A DNA stretch of 64,000 bases, taken from the NCBI RefSeq assembly GCF_020283565.1, contig NC_060061.1:18699362-18763361 (forward strand), in the 5' to 3' direction. Source of the DNA: Trifolium pratense. Taxonomy: Eukaryota > Streptophyta > Magnoliopsida > Fabales > Fabaceae. Every line of letters starts with the position of its first letter. The first letter of the stretch is position 1. The notes under the pieces were generated by a model. That model saw only the letters and a program-made list of their open reading frames with translations. It had not been told where the DNA came from and made no database searches. Shown one piece after another: positions 1-10,805 of the stretch. Position numbers and translations under genes: made by a program.

Positions 1-999
1 GTTTTTAAGCACCATTTTTGTTTGTGCTTTTAAGCTGCTTTTACAAAGAGGTTTATGTGATATCTTTTCATTAACCTCTATGAAATCAAAAGCGTACATT
101 TTTTTTGTTGACTATTTTTCACTATTTTTCATGTTTATGAAAGAATATACTACGTTGTTAGCTTTTTCTATTTAGAAGTCAAAGCATTTGAAAATTACCC
201 AGAAAAGCATATTCTATAATCTTTATGGAGCACTTTTTATTTTTCTATAATTGGTAAAAAAAAACTCGTTTTGTTTTCACTTTACCGAAAATTTTGTGTC
301 CTGTCTGGATGGGGAGTCCACTCCACTTTTTGGATAAATGCGTTTCAGATTCGTCATATTTATGGCTTTAAACAGATTTGTTTTCTTTGCCAATTTTAAC
401 AGATCTTGGATTTTTGGAAAATTTTGTGTCCTGTCTGGTAGGTCAATATTTTTATATGAAACAATCATATTTAAATTTATTATACGTAATATATTTCATG
501 TATAGTACTCCTGTAAATTGGAAAATGATTGTGACGGATAAATTAGGTACTACTGTAATTTTTTTTATAGTAATTAATAAATAATTTAGACATTAGAAAA
601 CATGTAGTATTTACATTTTTTTGACGAAATGTAGTATTTACATGTTATTGAACTTTTGTTTGTAGTATTTACATGTAGTATTTTCACACTTTAGAACAAT
701 ATATGAATCAAAATATATATTTTTATCTTGTAGTTTTTATTATTTTTCATAGTTTTTATTATGTGTCAATGTAATTAAAATTATATTAACAGTCATACTA
801 AACAGTATTATGGACTTGATTGATAAAATATTACAAAGAACATGGTGGTTAAAATTATATTAACTGTCATATTAAACAGTATTGTAGACTTTATTGATAA
901 AATATTACAAAAAAACATGGTATGCTTGTCCTTAGTGAACTTTCAAAGTTTGAATTACAATGTAACAAAGACTTAATTAACATAATAATATATCTCAAT
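1..999. other. AT-rich intergenic DNA with short repeats
   Basis: No convincing gene is seen. The stretch holds three or four copies of a short unit containing TGTAGTATTTACAT (about 603-675), a 19-base phrase ending in GTCCTGTCTGG seen twice (about 292-310 and 420-438), and the tandem repeat listed separately. The short open frames here have no recognisable protein content. Confidence 0.5.
775..921. repeat. Two-copy tandem repeat, about 74 bp unit
   Basis: A unit starting TTAAAATTATATTAAC and ending near ACATGGT occurs at about 775 and again at about 849 with a few substitutions. It is AT-rich and non-coding. Confidence 0.75.
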
Positions 1000-1227
1000 T
1001 CTATACACCCATGTGATTAGTTTGTAAGGCATCTACCACAAGTTTAGAGTTGCTTTCAAACACAATATTGTACCACCCACAAGTTTAGTGAATTGTCTCC
1101 AATAAGGCCATGGCTTCACCTTGCCGATAACTATGGTTCAGACATAATTTTAATTTTATTACCATCTCCAATCTTCCACCTACACCCATTAACAAGAACA
1201 TCACGTGACACAAAATCTTCAGTCTTA
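1000..1227 (-). pseudogene. LINE RNase H-like remnant, copy 1
   Basis: On the minus strand the stretch translates in pieces to RNase H-type sequence such as FESNSKLVVDAL, as found at the C-terminal end of plant non-LTR retrotransposon polyproteins. It continues on the far side of the MITE insertion at about 2250-2305 (…AKQAWNFVSILWWLEY). The matching stretch in the second duplication copy (39061-39375) reads as one 104-residue frame. Copy 1 is broken by the inserted element and by a small deletion. It is a decayed transposon scrap and not a host gene. Confidence 0.55.
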
Positions 1228-1356
1228 GGTATCGTTTGGCCTGACTTTTTTCCTCTTATTTAGTGCTTATGCAAACATCTTATGCAATTTTTATATATTA
1301 TTATAATTTTGTCAAGGTAGTTTATGATAAAACAGCTTATAAAATTACAATTTTCA

Positions 1357-2141
1357 AACCCACTTGGGGTTGGTCGAGTGGTGTTGGATTGGGCCCTTGG
1401 AGTATGCTCCTCTCAAGGTCTCAGGTTCGATTCCCACTGGTGCCAATTTCGGTGGGCTAAGTCCATACAGAGCAAAAAAAACTCTGGCTTTAAATGGGGC
1501 CCCGCAAGTGGGCGGTGGGATTGGTCCCCTTGAATTAGTCGGTAGGGATGACAACGGGCGCCCATGGGTGCGGGTTTGACACTTACCAAACCCACACCCA
1601 AAATCATCACCCAAACCCAAAGGTTGTTCGGGTGACAAAACAACACCCACGCCCACACCCATTGGGTTCGGGTTTTTTCCACCCAAACCCAAACCCGCGG
1701 CACATTTGAAAATAATTTGCAAATTTAAGAAATTAAATTTCAACCTAGACTTTGAATTAAATTACAACTAAAATTAAGGTCTTTCAAGGAAATTCAAACA
1801 TAGACTTTCAAGAAATTACAACATAGACATTCAAGAAATTAAATTACAACTAAAATTTAAGGTCTTCCAAGGAAATTGAGGGAGACTATGGGGGTAATTA
1901 GGTAATTATAAAATATTTCGGGTGGGTGTATGGGTTTCGGGTGTGGGTTTGACTGATACCAAACCCACACCCATATTATCGGGTGTCACCCGAACCCAAA
2001 CCCAAACCCAAACCCAGTCAAATCGGGTTTCGCCCGTTGACTTGGGTTTGGGTTCGGGTGGGTGTCTCGGGTTTGGGTTTTTTTGCCATCCCTATTAGTC
2101 GGTCCTAAGGCCGGATACCAAGTTTTCAAAAAAAAAAAAAA
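1357..2141 (+). mobile_element. tRNA-derived SINE, interrupted
   Basis: The head has Pol III promoter boxes: an A-box-like TGGTCGAGTGG near 1371 and a B-box GGTTCGATTCC near 1425. The 3' end is CCGGATACCAAG followed by an A-run. A 16-bp target duplication AAAATTACAATTTTCA flanks it (1341-1356 and 2142-2157). Without the nested hAT MITE the SINE is about 225 bp. The long open frames across this region are artefacts of GC-rich repeat sequence. Confidence 0.85.
1543..2094. mobile_element. hAT-type MITE nested in the SINE
   Basis: Inverted ends TAGGGATGACAA and TTGCCATCCCTA are flanked by a perfect 8-bp duplication TTAGTCGG (1535-1542 and 2095-2102). The 8-bp duplication and the TAGGGATG ends are hAT hallmarks. 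The interior is rich in variants of GGGTTTGGGTTTGGG on both strands, so single strands can fold back. No transposase is encoded. Confidence 0.9.
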
Positions 2142-2436
2142 AAAATTACAATTTTCACTAATATGAACTTATAAAATAACATAAAACTTAATTTATATTG
2201 CATAAGCTATTTGCATAAGCTCAAAAAAAGCAAGCCAATAGGACCCTTAGTATATTCTAGCCACCAAAGTATTGACACAAAATTCCAAGCTTGTTTAGCA
2301 ATCATGAAAATTGCTTTTTAGGCCCCCCTATAATACATCCAGGCCCCCCATCTTGACCAATTTGCCCTTAAAATCATTTTGGTTCCTGCAATACGAAACA
2401 ACATTAATTTGGTTCGTAACTACCAAAATGGTGAAA

Positions 2437-2619
2437 CACTACAAAAAACGTGCTTAATTGTGGGGTTTTCAAGCTATTTTGCGGGGGTTCTAAGCCATAT
2501 TTGGGGGTTTTAAGCAACTGTTGGTATCTTGTATTCAAACTGGCGCTAATTTGGAGGAGGTTTAAAACCCCCGTAAAACATGCAAAATATGTAAAAAAAA
2601 TTAAAAGCCATAATACCAA
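2437..2619 (+). mobile_element. CACTA transposon terminus (fragment)
   Basis: The sequence starts CACTACAAAAAACGTGC, the signature 5' end of plant CACTA (En/Spm) elements. It is followed by repeated GGGGGTTTTAAGC-like subterminal motifs. The matching TTTTTGTAGTG end was not found nearby. The piece is cut at 2620 by a Helitron end. Confidence 0.6.
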
Positions 2620-2662
2620 TTAGTAACAGACCCGTGCGATAACCCGTGCTATCGCACGGGTC
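2620..2662 (-). mobile_element. Helitron 3' terminus (minus strand)
   Basis: Read on the minus strand, a GC-rich hairpin with arms ACCCGTGCGATA / TATCGCACGGGT is followed 8 bases later by CTAA and then T, matching the plant Helitron 3' end (hairpin, then CTRR, inserted before T). The body extends to higher coordinates. I could not place its 5' end; it probably lies between about 4200 and 4600. Confidence 0.7.
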
Positions 2663-3384
2663 GAACGGTAACGCGACATTAGTTGATATATGTATAACAG
2701 TTCTAACTTAGGTGAAGATTTATGTATAATAGTTCTAACATAGCATGAATGTAAAGATGTTGAATAAAGAAGTTACTATATATAGAATAAAAGTCAGACC
2801 TTGCAATGTTGCAAACAGGATTGGAGATATCATTTGCTAGTTCTGGCACGAACAATATTCACATGCATAATAAGTGAATACTTTGAAAGGCATAAAGATA
2901 AATATAAGCATGATAAGTGAATACTTTGAAAGGCAGAACACAAATATATAGCAATTTGTTGAAATGCACCTGAGATACCGGTCGGTACACTACAAAATTC
3001 AAATCAAGCACTTGTTCAGTGTATATGGATATCGATAGCTAACAACATTTAAACTCCAATACTACCTTTATCTAATACAATAGGCTAAAAAACTAAGCAA
3101 GAATACCAAGATATCAGCACCTATCATAGAAAGATGCATGCTGCAAAAAACACAAGAACCTCCAATACAACTAATATTAATGCAGGTCATCACAGAAAAA
3201 ATCAAAATTCCAAAAAGTAAAATTCATTTAATTCATTTGATAAGCTAGTTTCACTTGTGGGACAATCTGCACCTCCTGAAGTTATGCAGAAACTAACATA
3301 TCTTGTCATAATGCATTCTAAAATTCTAAAATTCTAAGTCTGTAACCTTAATTTATGAATGATATGATATAACTTATCTCAATC

Positions 3385-3643
3385 ACATAACAGTCCTGGT
3401 CATTTTCATGCCAGCCTCTTCTTCAACTTCGTCCATGTGTTGAGGCTCGTGTTCAGACTCATGTTGAGCTTCATCCACTTGTTCATGCTCGTGTTCAAGC
3501 TCATGTTGAGCCTCTGAAGTTGAAGGAGCTTGTTTCCCCTTACCGCGTTTTGGGATACCAGCTTATACCGCACGCTCTCTACATGCTGAGCTGTGTGCTA
3601 AACTTTGCTTTCCCAACCTTTGTCTCCTAACTTTATCTGACAT
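3385..3643 (-). pseudogene. Captured Glu/His-rich gene fragment (possibly PMD-type N-terminus)
   Basis: The minus strand from an ATG at 3643 reads MSDKVRRQRLGKQSLAHSS, then meets an in-frame stop. The frame then continues as a Gln/Glu/His-rich stretch with repeats like EHEHEQVDEAQHESEHE. Legume plant-mobile-domain (PMD) proteins often have acidic His/Glu N-termini of this kind, but the domain itself is absent, so the identity is a guess. The fragment lies on the same strand as the Helitron ending at 2620, consistent with gene-fragment capture. Confidence 0.3.
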
Positions 3644-4615
3644 TCTTAAAACAACAAAATAATCCTATAAGAACAATGCACATAATCTCCATGAAAAAAT
3701 ACATATAGTTTTTAATCAGAGAAAACTCAGAGCACCACTACAATGCGTAATCTGGTTTTTTGCAAATCGTGGTAAGCCTGTCTTCCATAAGAAAACCAAA
3801 TAAGATAAAATCAACAATATTCAATCATAAACATCATAACAGCATCACAAAAAATTCAGAAAAAATAACAACATCATTGAGTATCAACCAACCCAAATTA
3901 AATAAAAAAAACCTATACTATACCCTAAATACTCAAATCAGAATCACGAATTCATTCCCCAAAAACCCTAAATCCCCAAATTAATTTCAATCAAAACCCT
4001 AAACAGTTTGTGACAACGAACATTGAGAAATTAGAGAATCAAAACCCCAAATTCATGACAGTGAGAAATTAGAGAGAAATCTTACATGAAGATTCGGAGT
4101 TTTCAGAGTTTACGATCCAAAAATTCCTTTTGTTACTGAGATTAGAGAACGAGAAGATGAATGCTAGCTAATTGATGGAATTGTCGAGTGGGCAATAGTT
4201 AATATGCATAAGCCTTTTCTTATCTATGGTGCATAAGTCATTCACAGTCATCAGATGATTTTACACATGTAATAATCATAATTAAAGAACTTTATATTTT
4301 TGCTTGCTCAATTTCGGCCACATTTTAAATGCGATTCGATCACCGATTTCGAAAATTAATACCGCAAACATTCATAAAATCGAACGACGATCAAAACGGT
4401 ATAAAGAACGTCGAGTTTCGTTGATTATTGAGGGAGAACGAACCGGGTCGACGAACCGGGTCGTCGTGACCCATTTCTACAGAAAATGGGTGAGGAAGAT
4501 GATGAACAGTGACGCGTGTCCACGCCCACTCTTCGTTTTTATATCGTCTTAAAAATTTAAATTTATTTCACAATTTTTATTAAGGGTTAAATATATTTTT
4601 GGAGAACAACTCTTT
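3644..4615. other. Helitron-body DNA without a clear gene
   Basis: AT-rich sequence with runs of AAACCCTAAA-like motifs (about 3960-4005). A short open frame at 4304-4552 (+) is richer in GC and basic residues but matches nothing I recognise. The stretch may be 5' gene sequence captured by the Helitron. Confidence 0.35.
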
Positions 4616-5104
4616 GAAACCATTCCACAGCAAAAATGGTTTCATACCGTTATACACTGAAACCATTAGTCTAGTTAAATGGTTTCATGGCGTTATACAC
4701 CGAAACCATTATTATAGTTAAATGGGTTTATATGAGCATTAGTGTCAAGATGTTATACACTGAAACCATTAGTCTTGTTAATTGGTTTCAAGATGTTATA
4801 CACTGAAACCATTTGTCTAGTTAAATGGTTTGATACTGTTATACACTGAAACCATTATTTTAGTTAAATGGTTTTATATGAGCATTAGTGTCAAGATGTT
4901 ATACATTGAAACCATTAGTCCTTTTAATTGGTTTCAAGATGTTATACACTGAAACCATTTGTCTAGTTAAATGGTTTCATACTGTTATACACTGAAACCA
5001 TTATTCTAGTTAAATGGTTTCATAGCGTTATACACTGAAACCATTATTTTAGTTAAATGGTTTCATATGGGCATTAGTGCCAAGATGTTATACATTGAAA
5101 CCAT
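4616..5104. repeat. Array A of hairpin-forming units (about 11 copies)
   Basis: Each unit has GAAACCATT, a loop of about 10 bases and AATGGTTTC, that is, 9-bp inverted arms, separated by spacers containing GTTATACACT. Some units carry a longer spacer containing GAGCATTAGTGTCAAGATG. I count about 11 GAAACCATT arms. No coding potential is seen. Confidence 0.9.
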
Positions 5105-5257
5105 TGTTATTAAGTAAAACATCACATAACCATTTTACAAAACCATGCTACATAAAGCAAAAAATCATATAAAGCAATTAAGGTTAGTTTAGTTGAAATT
5201 TTTTTGGATAGTATGCATGAGATATTGGATTCGATCATTTCTTTATTGTAAAGAAAA

Positions 5258-5261
<4 letters not shown>

Positions 5262-5338
<77 letters not shown>
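5262..5338. repeat. (TA)n microsatellite
   Basis: About 77 bases of alternating TA directly abut the left end of the foldback element. A short AT run also follows its right end, so the element probably inserted into a TA tract. Confidence 0.95.
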
Positions 5339-5340
<2 letters not shown>

Positions 5341-6914
5341 TTTTCTAACTTAGACCCTAGTTAGGTCTAAGTTAGCAAGGTGCACCTTTTCAATTGGACC
5401 AAAATACCCATTAATAGACGCGGATCCAGTGTCGCGCGCGTACCGAAGGACCATGGTTACAGACCGTTGATTTCCATCAGACAGCCAATATCTGATCTCA
5501 TCAAGACTGTCTGATCAATCCGACAGCCCAGATCATCCTGATCCATCAGATTCCAGCGCGTGCGCCACACTGGATTACACCCTGGAGAGAGAAAAATTTG
5601 CTTTTTAAAAGTAGGACACGTTTCACACAATGGTTGGCTGGACGTGATTTTTGTTCATTTAATACTTTGAACTCAATTATTTCGTTGTAAATTAAATTTT
5701 TTTTTTTTTTATACCAAAATTCATAATTTTTTTTTCTACAAATAGAGACTTGGTTCGTTTGATTTGGACACCGAAAAAAAAATGCAATTTTTCACTACCT
5801 TAATCTCATTTTTTGTCTACTAAATACGTTACTTGTGTGTTGTAATTTAACACGCACCACTCAACCAACTCACTGAAACCATTATACCAGGAAAATAGTA
5901 GATAATATTCTGGAACTTTTGGTATATTTTATGAAATTTTTGGAGACCTGAAATTTTTTTGTAGTTAATTAAATGAGATAAAACGGTAATTAAAAACTAA
6001 TGTTTGCTTCTGAAACCATTTTACTGGTAGAATGGTTGCACATAGTTGTATTCTGAAACCATTTTACTGGTAGAATGGTTTCAATGAGTAATTTATTAAT
6101 TGTGTTTGCTTCTGAAACCATTTATCTGTGACAATGGTTTCAGAGAGTTGTAATCTGAAACCATTTTGCTGGTAGAATGGTTTCAGTAAGTTGATTATTA
6201 GTTATTTGCTTCTGAAACCATTTAGCTTGTAGAATGGTTGCACATAGTTGTACTCTGAAACTATTTTACTGGTAGAATGGTTTCAGTGAGTAATTTATTA
6301 ATTGTGTTTGCTTCTGAAACCATTTATCTGGTACAATGGTTTCAGAGAGTTGTAATCTGAAACCATTTTCCTGGTAGAATGGTTTCAGTGAGTTGATGTA
6401 AGGTAGTGAAAAATAAGATTAAGGTAGTGAAAAATTGGGTTTTTTTTTCTGTGTCCAAATCAAACGAACCAAGTCTCTATTTGTAGAGGAAAAAAAATTA
6501 TGAATTTTGGTATAAAAAAAAATAAAAAATTAATTTACAACGAAATAATTGAGTTCAAAGTATTAAATGGAAAAAAATCACGCCCAGCTAATCAGACAGC
6601 GACACGTGTCCTGCTTTTAAAAAGTAGATTCTTCTCTCCAGGGTGTAATCCAGTGTGGTGCACGCGCTGGAATCTGATGGATTCGGATGATCTGGGATGT
6701 CTGATTGATCAGACAGTCTTGATGAGATCAGATCTTGGCTGTCTGATGGAAATCAACGGCCTGTAACCATGGTCCTGCGGTACGCGCGCGACACTGGATC
6801 CGCGTCCATTGATGGTAATTTGGTTAATTAATTAAAAAGAATGGGTATTTTGGTCCAACTGAAAAGGTGCACTTTGCTAATTTAGACCCAACTGGGTCTA
6901 AGTTAGCAGCCCCC
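5339..6914. mobile_element. Large foldback element with inverted arms near 500 bp
   Basis: The left arm (from GGTTTTCTAACTTAGACCC) and the right arm (…GGGTCTAAGTTAGCAGCCCCC) are inverted copies along most of 5339-5830 and 6400-6914. Shared landmarks include CTAACTTAGACCC, GGATCC next to GCGCGCG, CCATGGT, a run around CTGTCTGATGGAAATCAACG, and AACGAACCAAGTCTCTATTTG. No transposase is seen. The superfamily is uncertain because the AT-repeat flanks hide any target duplication. The centre holds hairpin array B. A short frame at 6500-6766 reads only arm sequence and is not a gene. Confidence 0.8.
6008..6395. repeat. Array B of hairpin-forming units (about 8 copies)
   Basis: Units contain GAAACCATT, a 10-base loop such as TTACTGGTAG, and AATGGTTTC (the second arm is truncated in some), with spacers such as AGAGAGTTGTAATCT. 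It lies between the two arms of the foldback element. The arms and loop length match array A, but the spacers differ. Confidence 0.9.
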
Positions 6915-7124
6915 ATATATATATATGTAATTAATGTATGAAATTTTATTTATATTGTGATTATGATTGATAAAACTTAAAATTAAATTGTATGTTTGAC
7001 AAGTATGCTTTATATATACATGAACCATTCGTTATTATGTTGGGCTTCGAGGGGGTGTATGACGAAAATTAATTAAAAATGGATTTTTATAATATATACT
7101 TCAAAGGAACAAAAATTATTATTT
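6915..7124. other. AT-rich DNA inside the MULE-like composite
   Basis: Short AT-rich stretch between the foldback element and the G-rich array. Nothing recognisable is seen. Confidence 0.4.
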
Positions 7125-7340
7125 AATTGGAAACGGGGGGGCGCTAGAAATTTGGGGGGGGTGCGCTAGAAGTTTGGAGGAGGGAAAAAAATTGGGGGCG
7201 CGCTAGAAATCTAGGGGAGGAAAAAAAATTGGGGGGCTCACAAGAAATCTAGGAGAAAAAAGAAAAAAAAAATTGGGGGGTGCGCTAAGCAAAAGGGGAG
7301 CGCAAGTAATGGGGTAGTATATGGAGGGCGCGCGAGTAAT
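7125..7340. repeat. G-rich degenerate minisatellite
   Basis: Imperfect repeats of GCGCTAGAAATTTGGGGGG and GGGGAGGAAAAAAAATTGGG. Runs of six to eight G recur every 25-40 bases, so the plus strand has G-quadruplex potential. The proline-rich minus-strand frames here are produced by the repeat. Confidence 0.75.
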
Positions 7341-8256
7341 GAATTGCCTAATTTTGGGCTTGGGCTGACCTTTGGTTGACTTTTGGTGTAGGAAGCAAAT
7401 ATGGTGGGTGTAGGAAGCAAGTTTATGCATGGTGCATAAGTTTGGGCTTATGCACCATAACCACACCCGTCGAGTGGAGTATATGATTGAGCAAATTGCC
7501 CGTTTTCCCAAAACTTACGTTTTAATAAAACGAATCGACTCATAAGGAGGGATTTTGTATTCTAGGAAACGAAAAGAGGCGTTTTCGTAATGTATAATAG
7601 GAACGTAAGCGTTTCGTATCCTACGAACCGAAAGAGTGGTCTTTCAAGGACTTATGAAGCAAGAAAAGGTAAAGAGGTTAGCGTTTTCATAAGAAACGAG
7701 GAAAAGGTTAGCGTTTCGTATTATAAGAAACGAAATTATTTACATTTCGTTATATAAAACCCAAACTATCCTGGGTCCAGAATTGAGGGTATTTGGGATT
7801 TTTGGGGGTTTAAGAGCAACATTGGGGGCCTAAAAAGCAATTTTTAGCAATCATGGCCATGTTAAATGAATGAAAGTCCTGAAATCTCAACCATTGGCCT
7901 AGCCAAGGTTGTCAGAACCGGACCGGACCGGCCGGTCGGACCGGTCAGACCGGGAACCGGGCTTACATGCGGTTCGGTTTAGCCTGAAAAACGGACTTCA
8001 AACGAACCGGGAAAAAAACGTTCGGACCGGCGCCGAACCGGAACAAACCGCTGAACCGGCCGGTGCGGTTTAGCGGTTCTGCAAAAAAAAATCCAGCTTT
8101 CTACTTAATCTCTGCATCCACGGTTGAAGAAGAAGAAGAAAGTACATTACAAACCAACCTTTAAACTATTAGGAAGAAAAAATGCTTAAGAAGATTAGAG
8201 AATTGGACCGGTTTGATTTAGTTGAAGAAGAATAAGAATCATAGATTTAGAGTAAA

Positions 8257-9541
8257 CTAGACCCTTACCCGTGCGATGCACGGGTGTGATGCGATTGTTT
8301 TAATTTTACAATTGCATAAAACTGAAACATTAAATATTATCAAAATAATAATAATAAAATAGAGAATCCGAGATTCAAAAGATTTATTTTCTAAGAAGAA
8401 GTGATGTGACATTGTAAGTGAGTAGTTAAATGAAGAAATATTATTGGTTTAAGGATTATGGTTTACTTTACCTGAGTAACAGAATAACTATCTAAAATTT
8501 ATATATACAGGAGTAATAAGATATATCTCCGCACAACATATAAATTTATTTCAAAACACACAAATGATTGGATGAAAAGAGATGTGGCAAAATTTAAGTC
8601 ACACAATTGGCATATAAATAGTGACAGAATTAAAAAAACTCAAATAAAACAAATAAAATTAAAAGGTACATACCTTTTAAAAATATTCCAAAGGGACATA
8701 TGTGAAGAGCATCAACCTCACAGTTCAGTTCTTTTGAGTAAGAGATGATGACCCAAAGCCTAAAATAAAAAATTATAAAAATAAGTATATCAATAAAAAA
8801 AATGAATAAATAAAAAAGTAAAGGAAAGGAAAGTAAAACAACTATTACATAATTCAATTAAAAATAAAGTATATATTATTTAATTTGTATCATAATAGAA
8901 TATGAATACACATATACACAGTAACACTTAACTAAACATATAAATGGATGTGCAACACAAAAGTTGAATGTATGATCTGCAACAAACAAAAAATGTCAAA
9001 TTCTCTTAATTTTTTTTGTTATGCAAAAAGTTAATTTTTGCAAAAAAATAAAATAACTACAACAAATTATGGTTTTAGAAAATAACATAAGTATTTATAT
9101 CGGATGCACAAAAGATGAAGAGGCAAGATAATGGAAAGAGAAATTGCACATATAAGATATGAAAAAAATCTATTCTCACGTTTAACCGAAAAAACAAATG
9201 GTAATTATCAGGGGATGAAAATATTTGTTTCTAACATTCGTAATGGTTAGTTAGGAAAATATGAATAAGATTCAAATTAAAACAATTGTAACCTATATAT
9301 TAAAATATTGGTAGAAGAGTCAAAGGGATGAAAATTGAATTGTGAATTAAGAGATGAAAAAATATTACCGGGAGTTACAAAGTTAATTAGTGTGTATTTT
9401 TGTATTCTCCTTATTATAATATAATAAGCAAAAGTTATTATATTCCCCAAAAAAAAGTAAAGGCTAAGTAAAGGTTTGAGTGAGTGTATATTAAAAAGCC
9501 ATAAGTATATAAATGTAGAATATGAAAAGTATAGAGATGAC

Positions 9542-9602
<61 letters not shown>

Positions 9603-9734
9603 TAAGTAGAAATGATGTGGCATTGTAGAGTGATTTAATTGGATTTAAATAGATGATGTGTCTAAATGAAATAATTTGATTGGTCTAAGTGGATTAGGGT
9701 TAGGAGAACTATTTAGGAATTATATATATAAAGA
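8257..9734 (-). mobile_element. Non-autonomous Helitron nested in the hAT-like element
   Basis: On the minus strand the 3' end is a hairpin (CCCGTGCATCGCACGGG), then AAGGGT and CTAG followed by T, a canonical plant Helitron terminus at 8257-8284. The 5' end is less sure: TCTTTATATATATAATTCC at about 9734 resembles plant Helitron 5' ends but is not preceded by the expected A. The interior is AT-rich and carries no Rep/helicase. Confidence 0.65.
9542..9602. repeat. (AAT)n microsatellite
   Basis: About 20 units of AAT/TAA lie inside the Helitron. The poly-tyrosine frame on the minus strand is only a translation of this repeat. Confidence 0.95.
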
Positions 9735-10805
9735 ACCATAAATAAAAGATAGAAGAAAAATAAGAGATGCAGTGATTAGTTTGATTGTAGTTGTATAGAG
9801 ATGAAGTTTGAGCAATGAAGGTGGCGGCTGCTGACTTTTCATTAAGCAAGAGCAATAATAGGGTTAACTTACAATACTTTGGGTTGGGCCTCCATATAAG
9901 AATAGGATAAAAACAAATAGTAAGTATAAGATCCACACAGTAAAACTTTCAATAAATAATTAATAATTTTTTCTGGCATAAATAATTAATATAGTTTATT
10001 ATGTAATTTTTAATTTGGAAAATTTTGTCTAATGTACTAAAGTTTTTATTTTATATTGACTTTATGACATTTAATCTTTTTAATGTGTGAAACTAAGGAA
10101 TATTGAGTAATTATTTATATGTTAATTTTTTTTTACACAATTTATATATTAATTAAAAATATATTTTTAATTAAAAACGGTCCGACCCGATTGAACTCCG
10201 GTCCAACCAATTGAACCTTGAACCAGTAAGCTCTCCGGTTCGATGACCGGTCCGGTTCTGACAACCTTGGGCCTAGCCATTCTATCCCATCCTAGCCATT
10301 GGCTTAACCATTGACTGATTTTACACACTCATTTTTTTTAGAGGTGTGTTATTTGAATAACAATTTTGGACAATAACAATATAGAGAGAAAAACGAAGAG
10401 AGATAATAAGAATGAAATGTGAGTATGAGAGAGAAAGTTGTCAAATGTTGTTCAAAAATTATTATACAAATATCATTTTTTTTTTTATTTATTGAATAAT
10501 TAATGTATCTTGTTCCATTTTTCAATGAACTTAAAAAAGAGAACTTTACTTATATAAGAAATCAGAGGGAGTAACTTATAAGTTATAACAAATCATAAAT
10601 AAAAAAGTTAATAATAAAAAGACATAGTACAATAATTTGTCAATAAAAATAAGGAATAAACATTGGCATGTAGTAGTCAATAGTCTCCTTTCTTTGGCTG
10701 GAGATAGGAAATGTTTGGTTGAATGAATATAATATAAGAGGGTAGATGTCTGTCTATATATTAGCATCAGTTGCAGAGAACCTATCTATCTTAAATCCTT
10801 AAAAA

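Larger units (their letters stand above)
1228..2246. mobile_element. PIF/Harbinger-like MITE carrying a nested SINE
   Basis: The left end GGTATCGTTTGGCCTGAC and the inverted right end (GGGTCCTATTGGCTTGC on the other strand) are related inverted termini. Both are flanked by TTA (1225-1227 and 2247-2249), the target preference of PIF/Harbinger elements. The duplicated segment near 39270-39290 lacks this 1 kb. A relative with better-kept ends lies at 47545-47856. Most of the length is the nested SINE and its own insertion. Confidence 0.65.
2306..7845. mobile_element. MULE-like composite insertion, about 5.5 kb
   Basis: The ends are inverted: GAAAATTGCTTTTTAGG at 2306 and its complement at 7829-7845. 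They are flanked by AGCAATCAT (2297-2305 and 7846-7854), giving a 9-bp duplication (9-11 bp depending on the boundary chosen) as expected for Mutator-like elements. The duplicated segment has a single uninterrupted AGCAATCAT at 39331-39339. No MULE transposase is visible. The interior holds other transposon pieces: a CACTA terminus, a Helitron end, two hairpin-unit arrays, a large foldback element and a G-rich array. Confidence 0.8.
7904..10269. mobile_element. hAT-like non-autonomous element, about 2.4 kb
   Basis: Inverted ends CAAGGTTGTCAGAACCGGAC and its complement at 10250-10269 are flanked by an exact 8-bp duplication GGCCTAGC (7896-7903 and 10270-10277). The duplicated segment keeps a single GGCCTAGC at 39381-39388, the pre-insertion site. 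The arms are rich in GGACCGG/GGTTCGG motifs. No transposase is present; much of the length is a nested Helitron. Confidence 0.9.

Noticed and set aside
1367..1440. Possible tRNA gene
   Set aside because: A and B boxes are present, but the sequence continues into a SINE body with an A-tail and target duplication, so it is a SINE head.
1354..1743. Overlapping open frames of 65-129 residues on both strands
   Set aside because: They translate the GC-rich SINE and the GGGTTTGGG repeats of the nested hAT MITE; composition is Gly/Val/Trp repeats with no domain.
4616..5104. Centromeric or telomeric satellite
   Set aside because: The array is short, unit length is uneven, and it sits inside a transposon nest.
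9438..9623. Poly-tyrosine protein
   Set aside because: Translation of the (AAT)n microsatellite.
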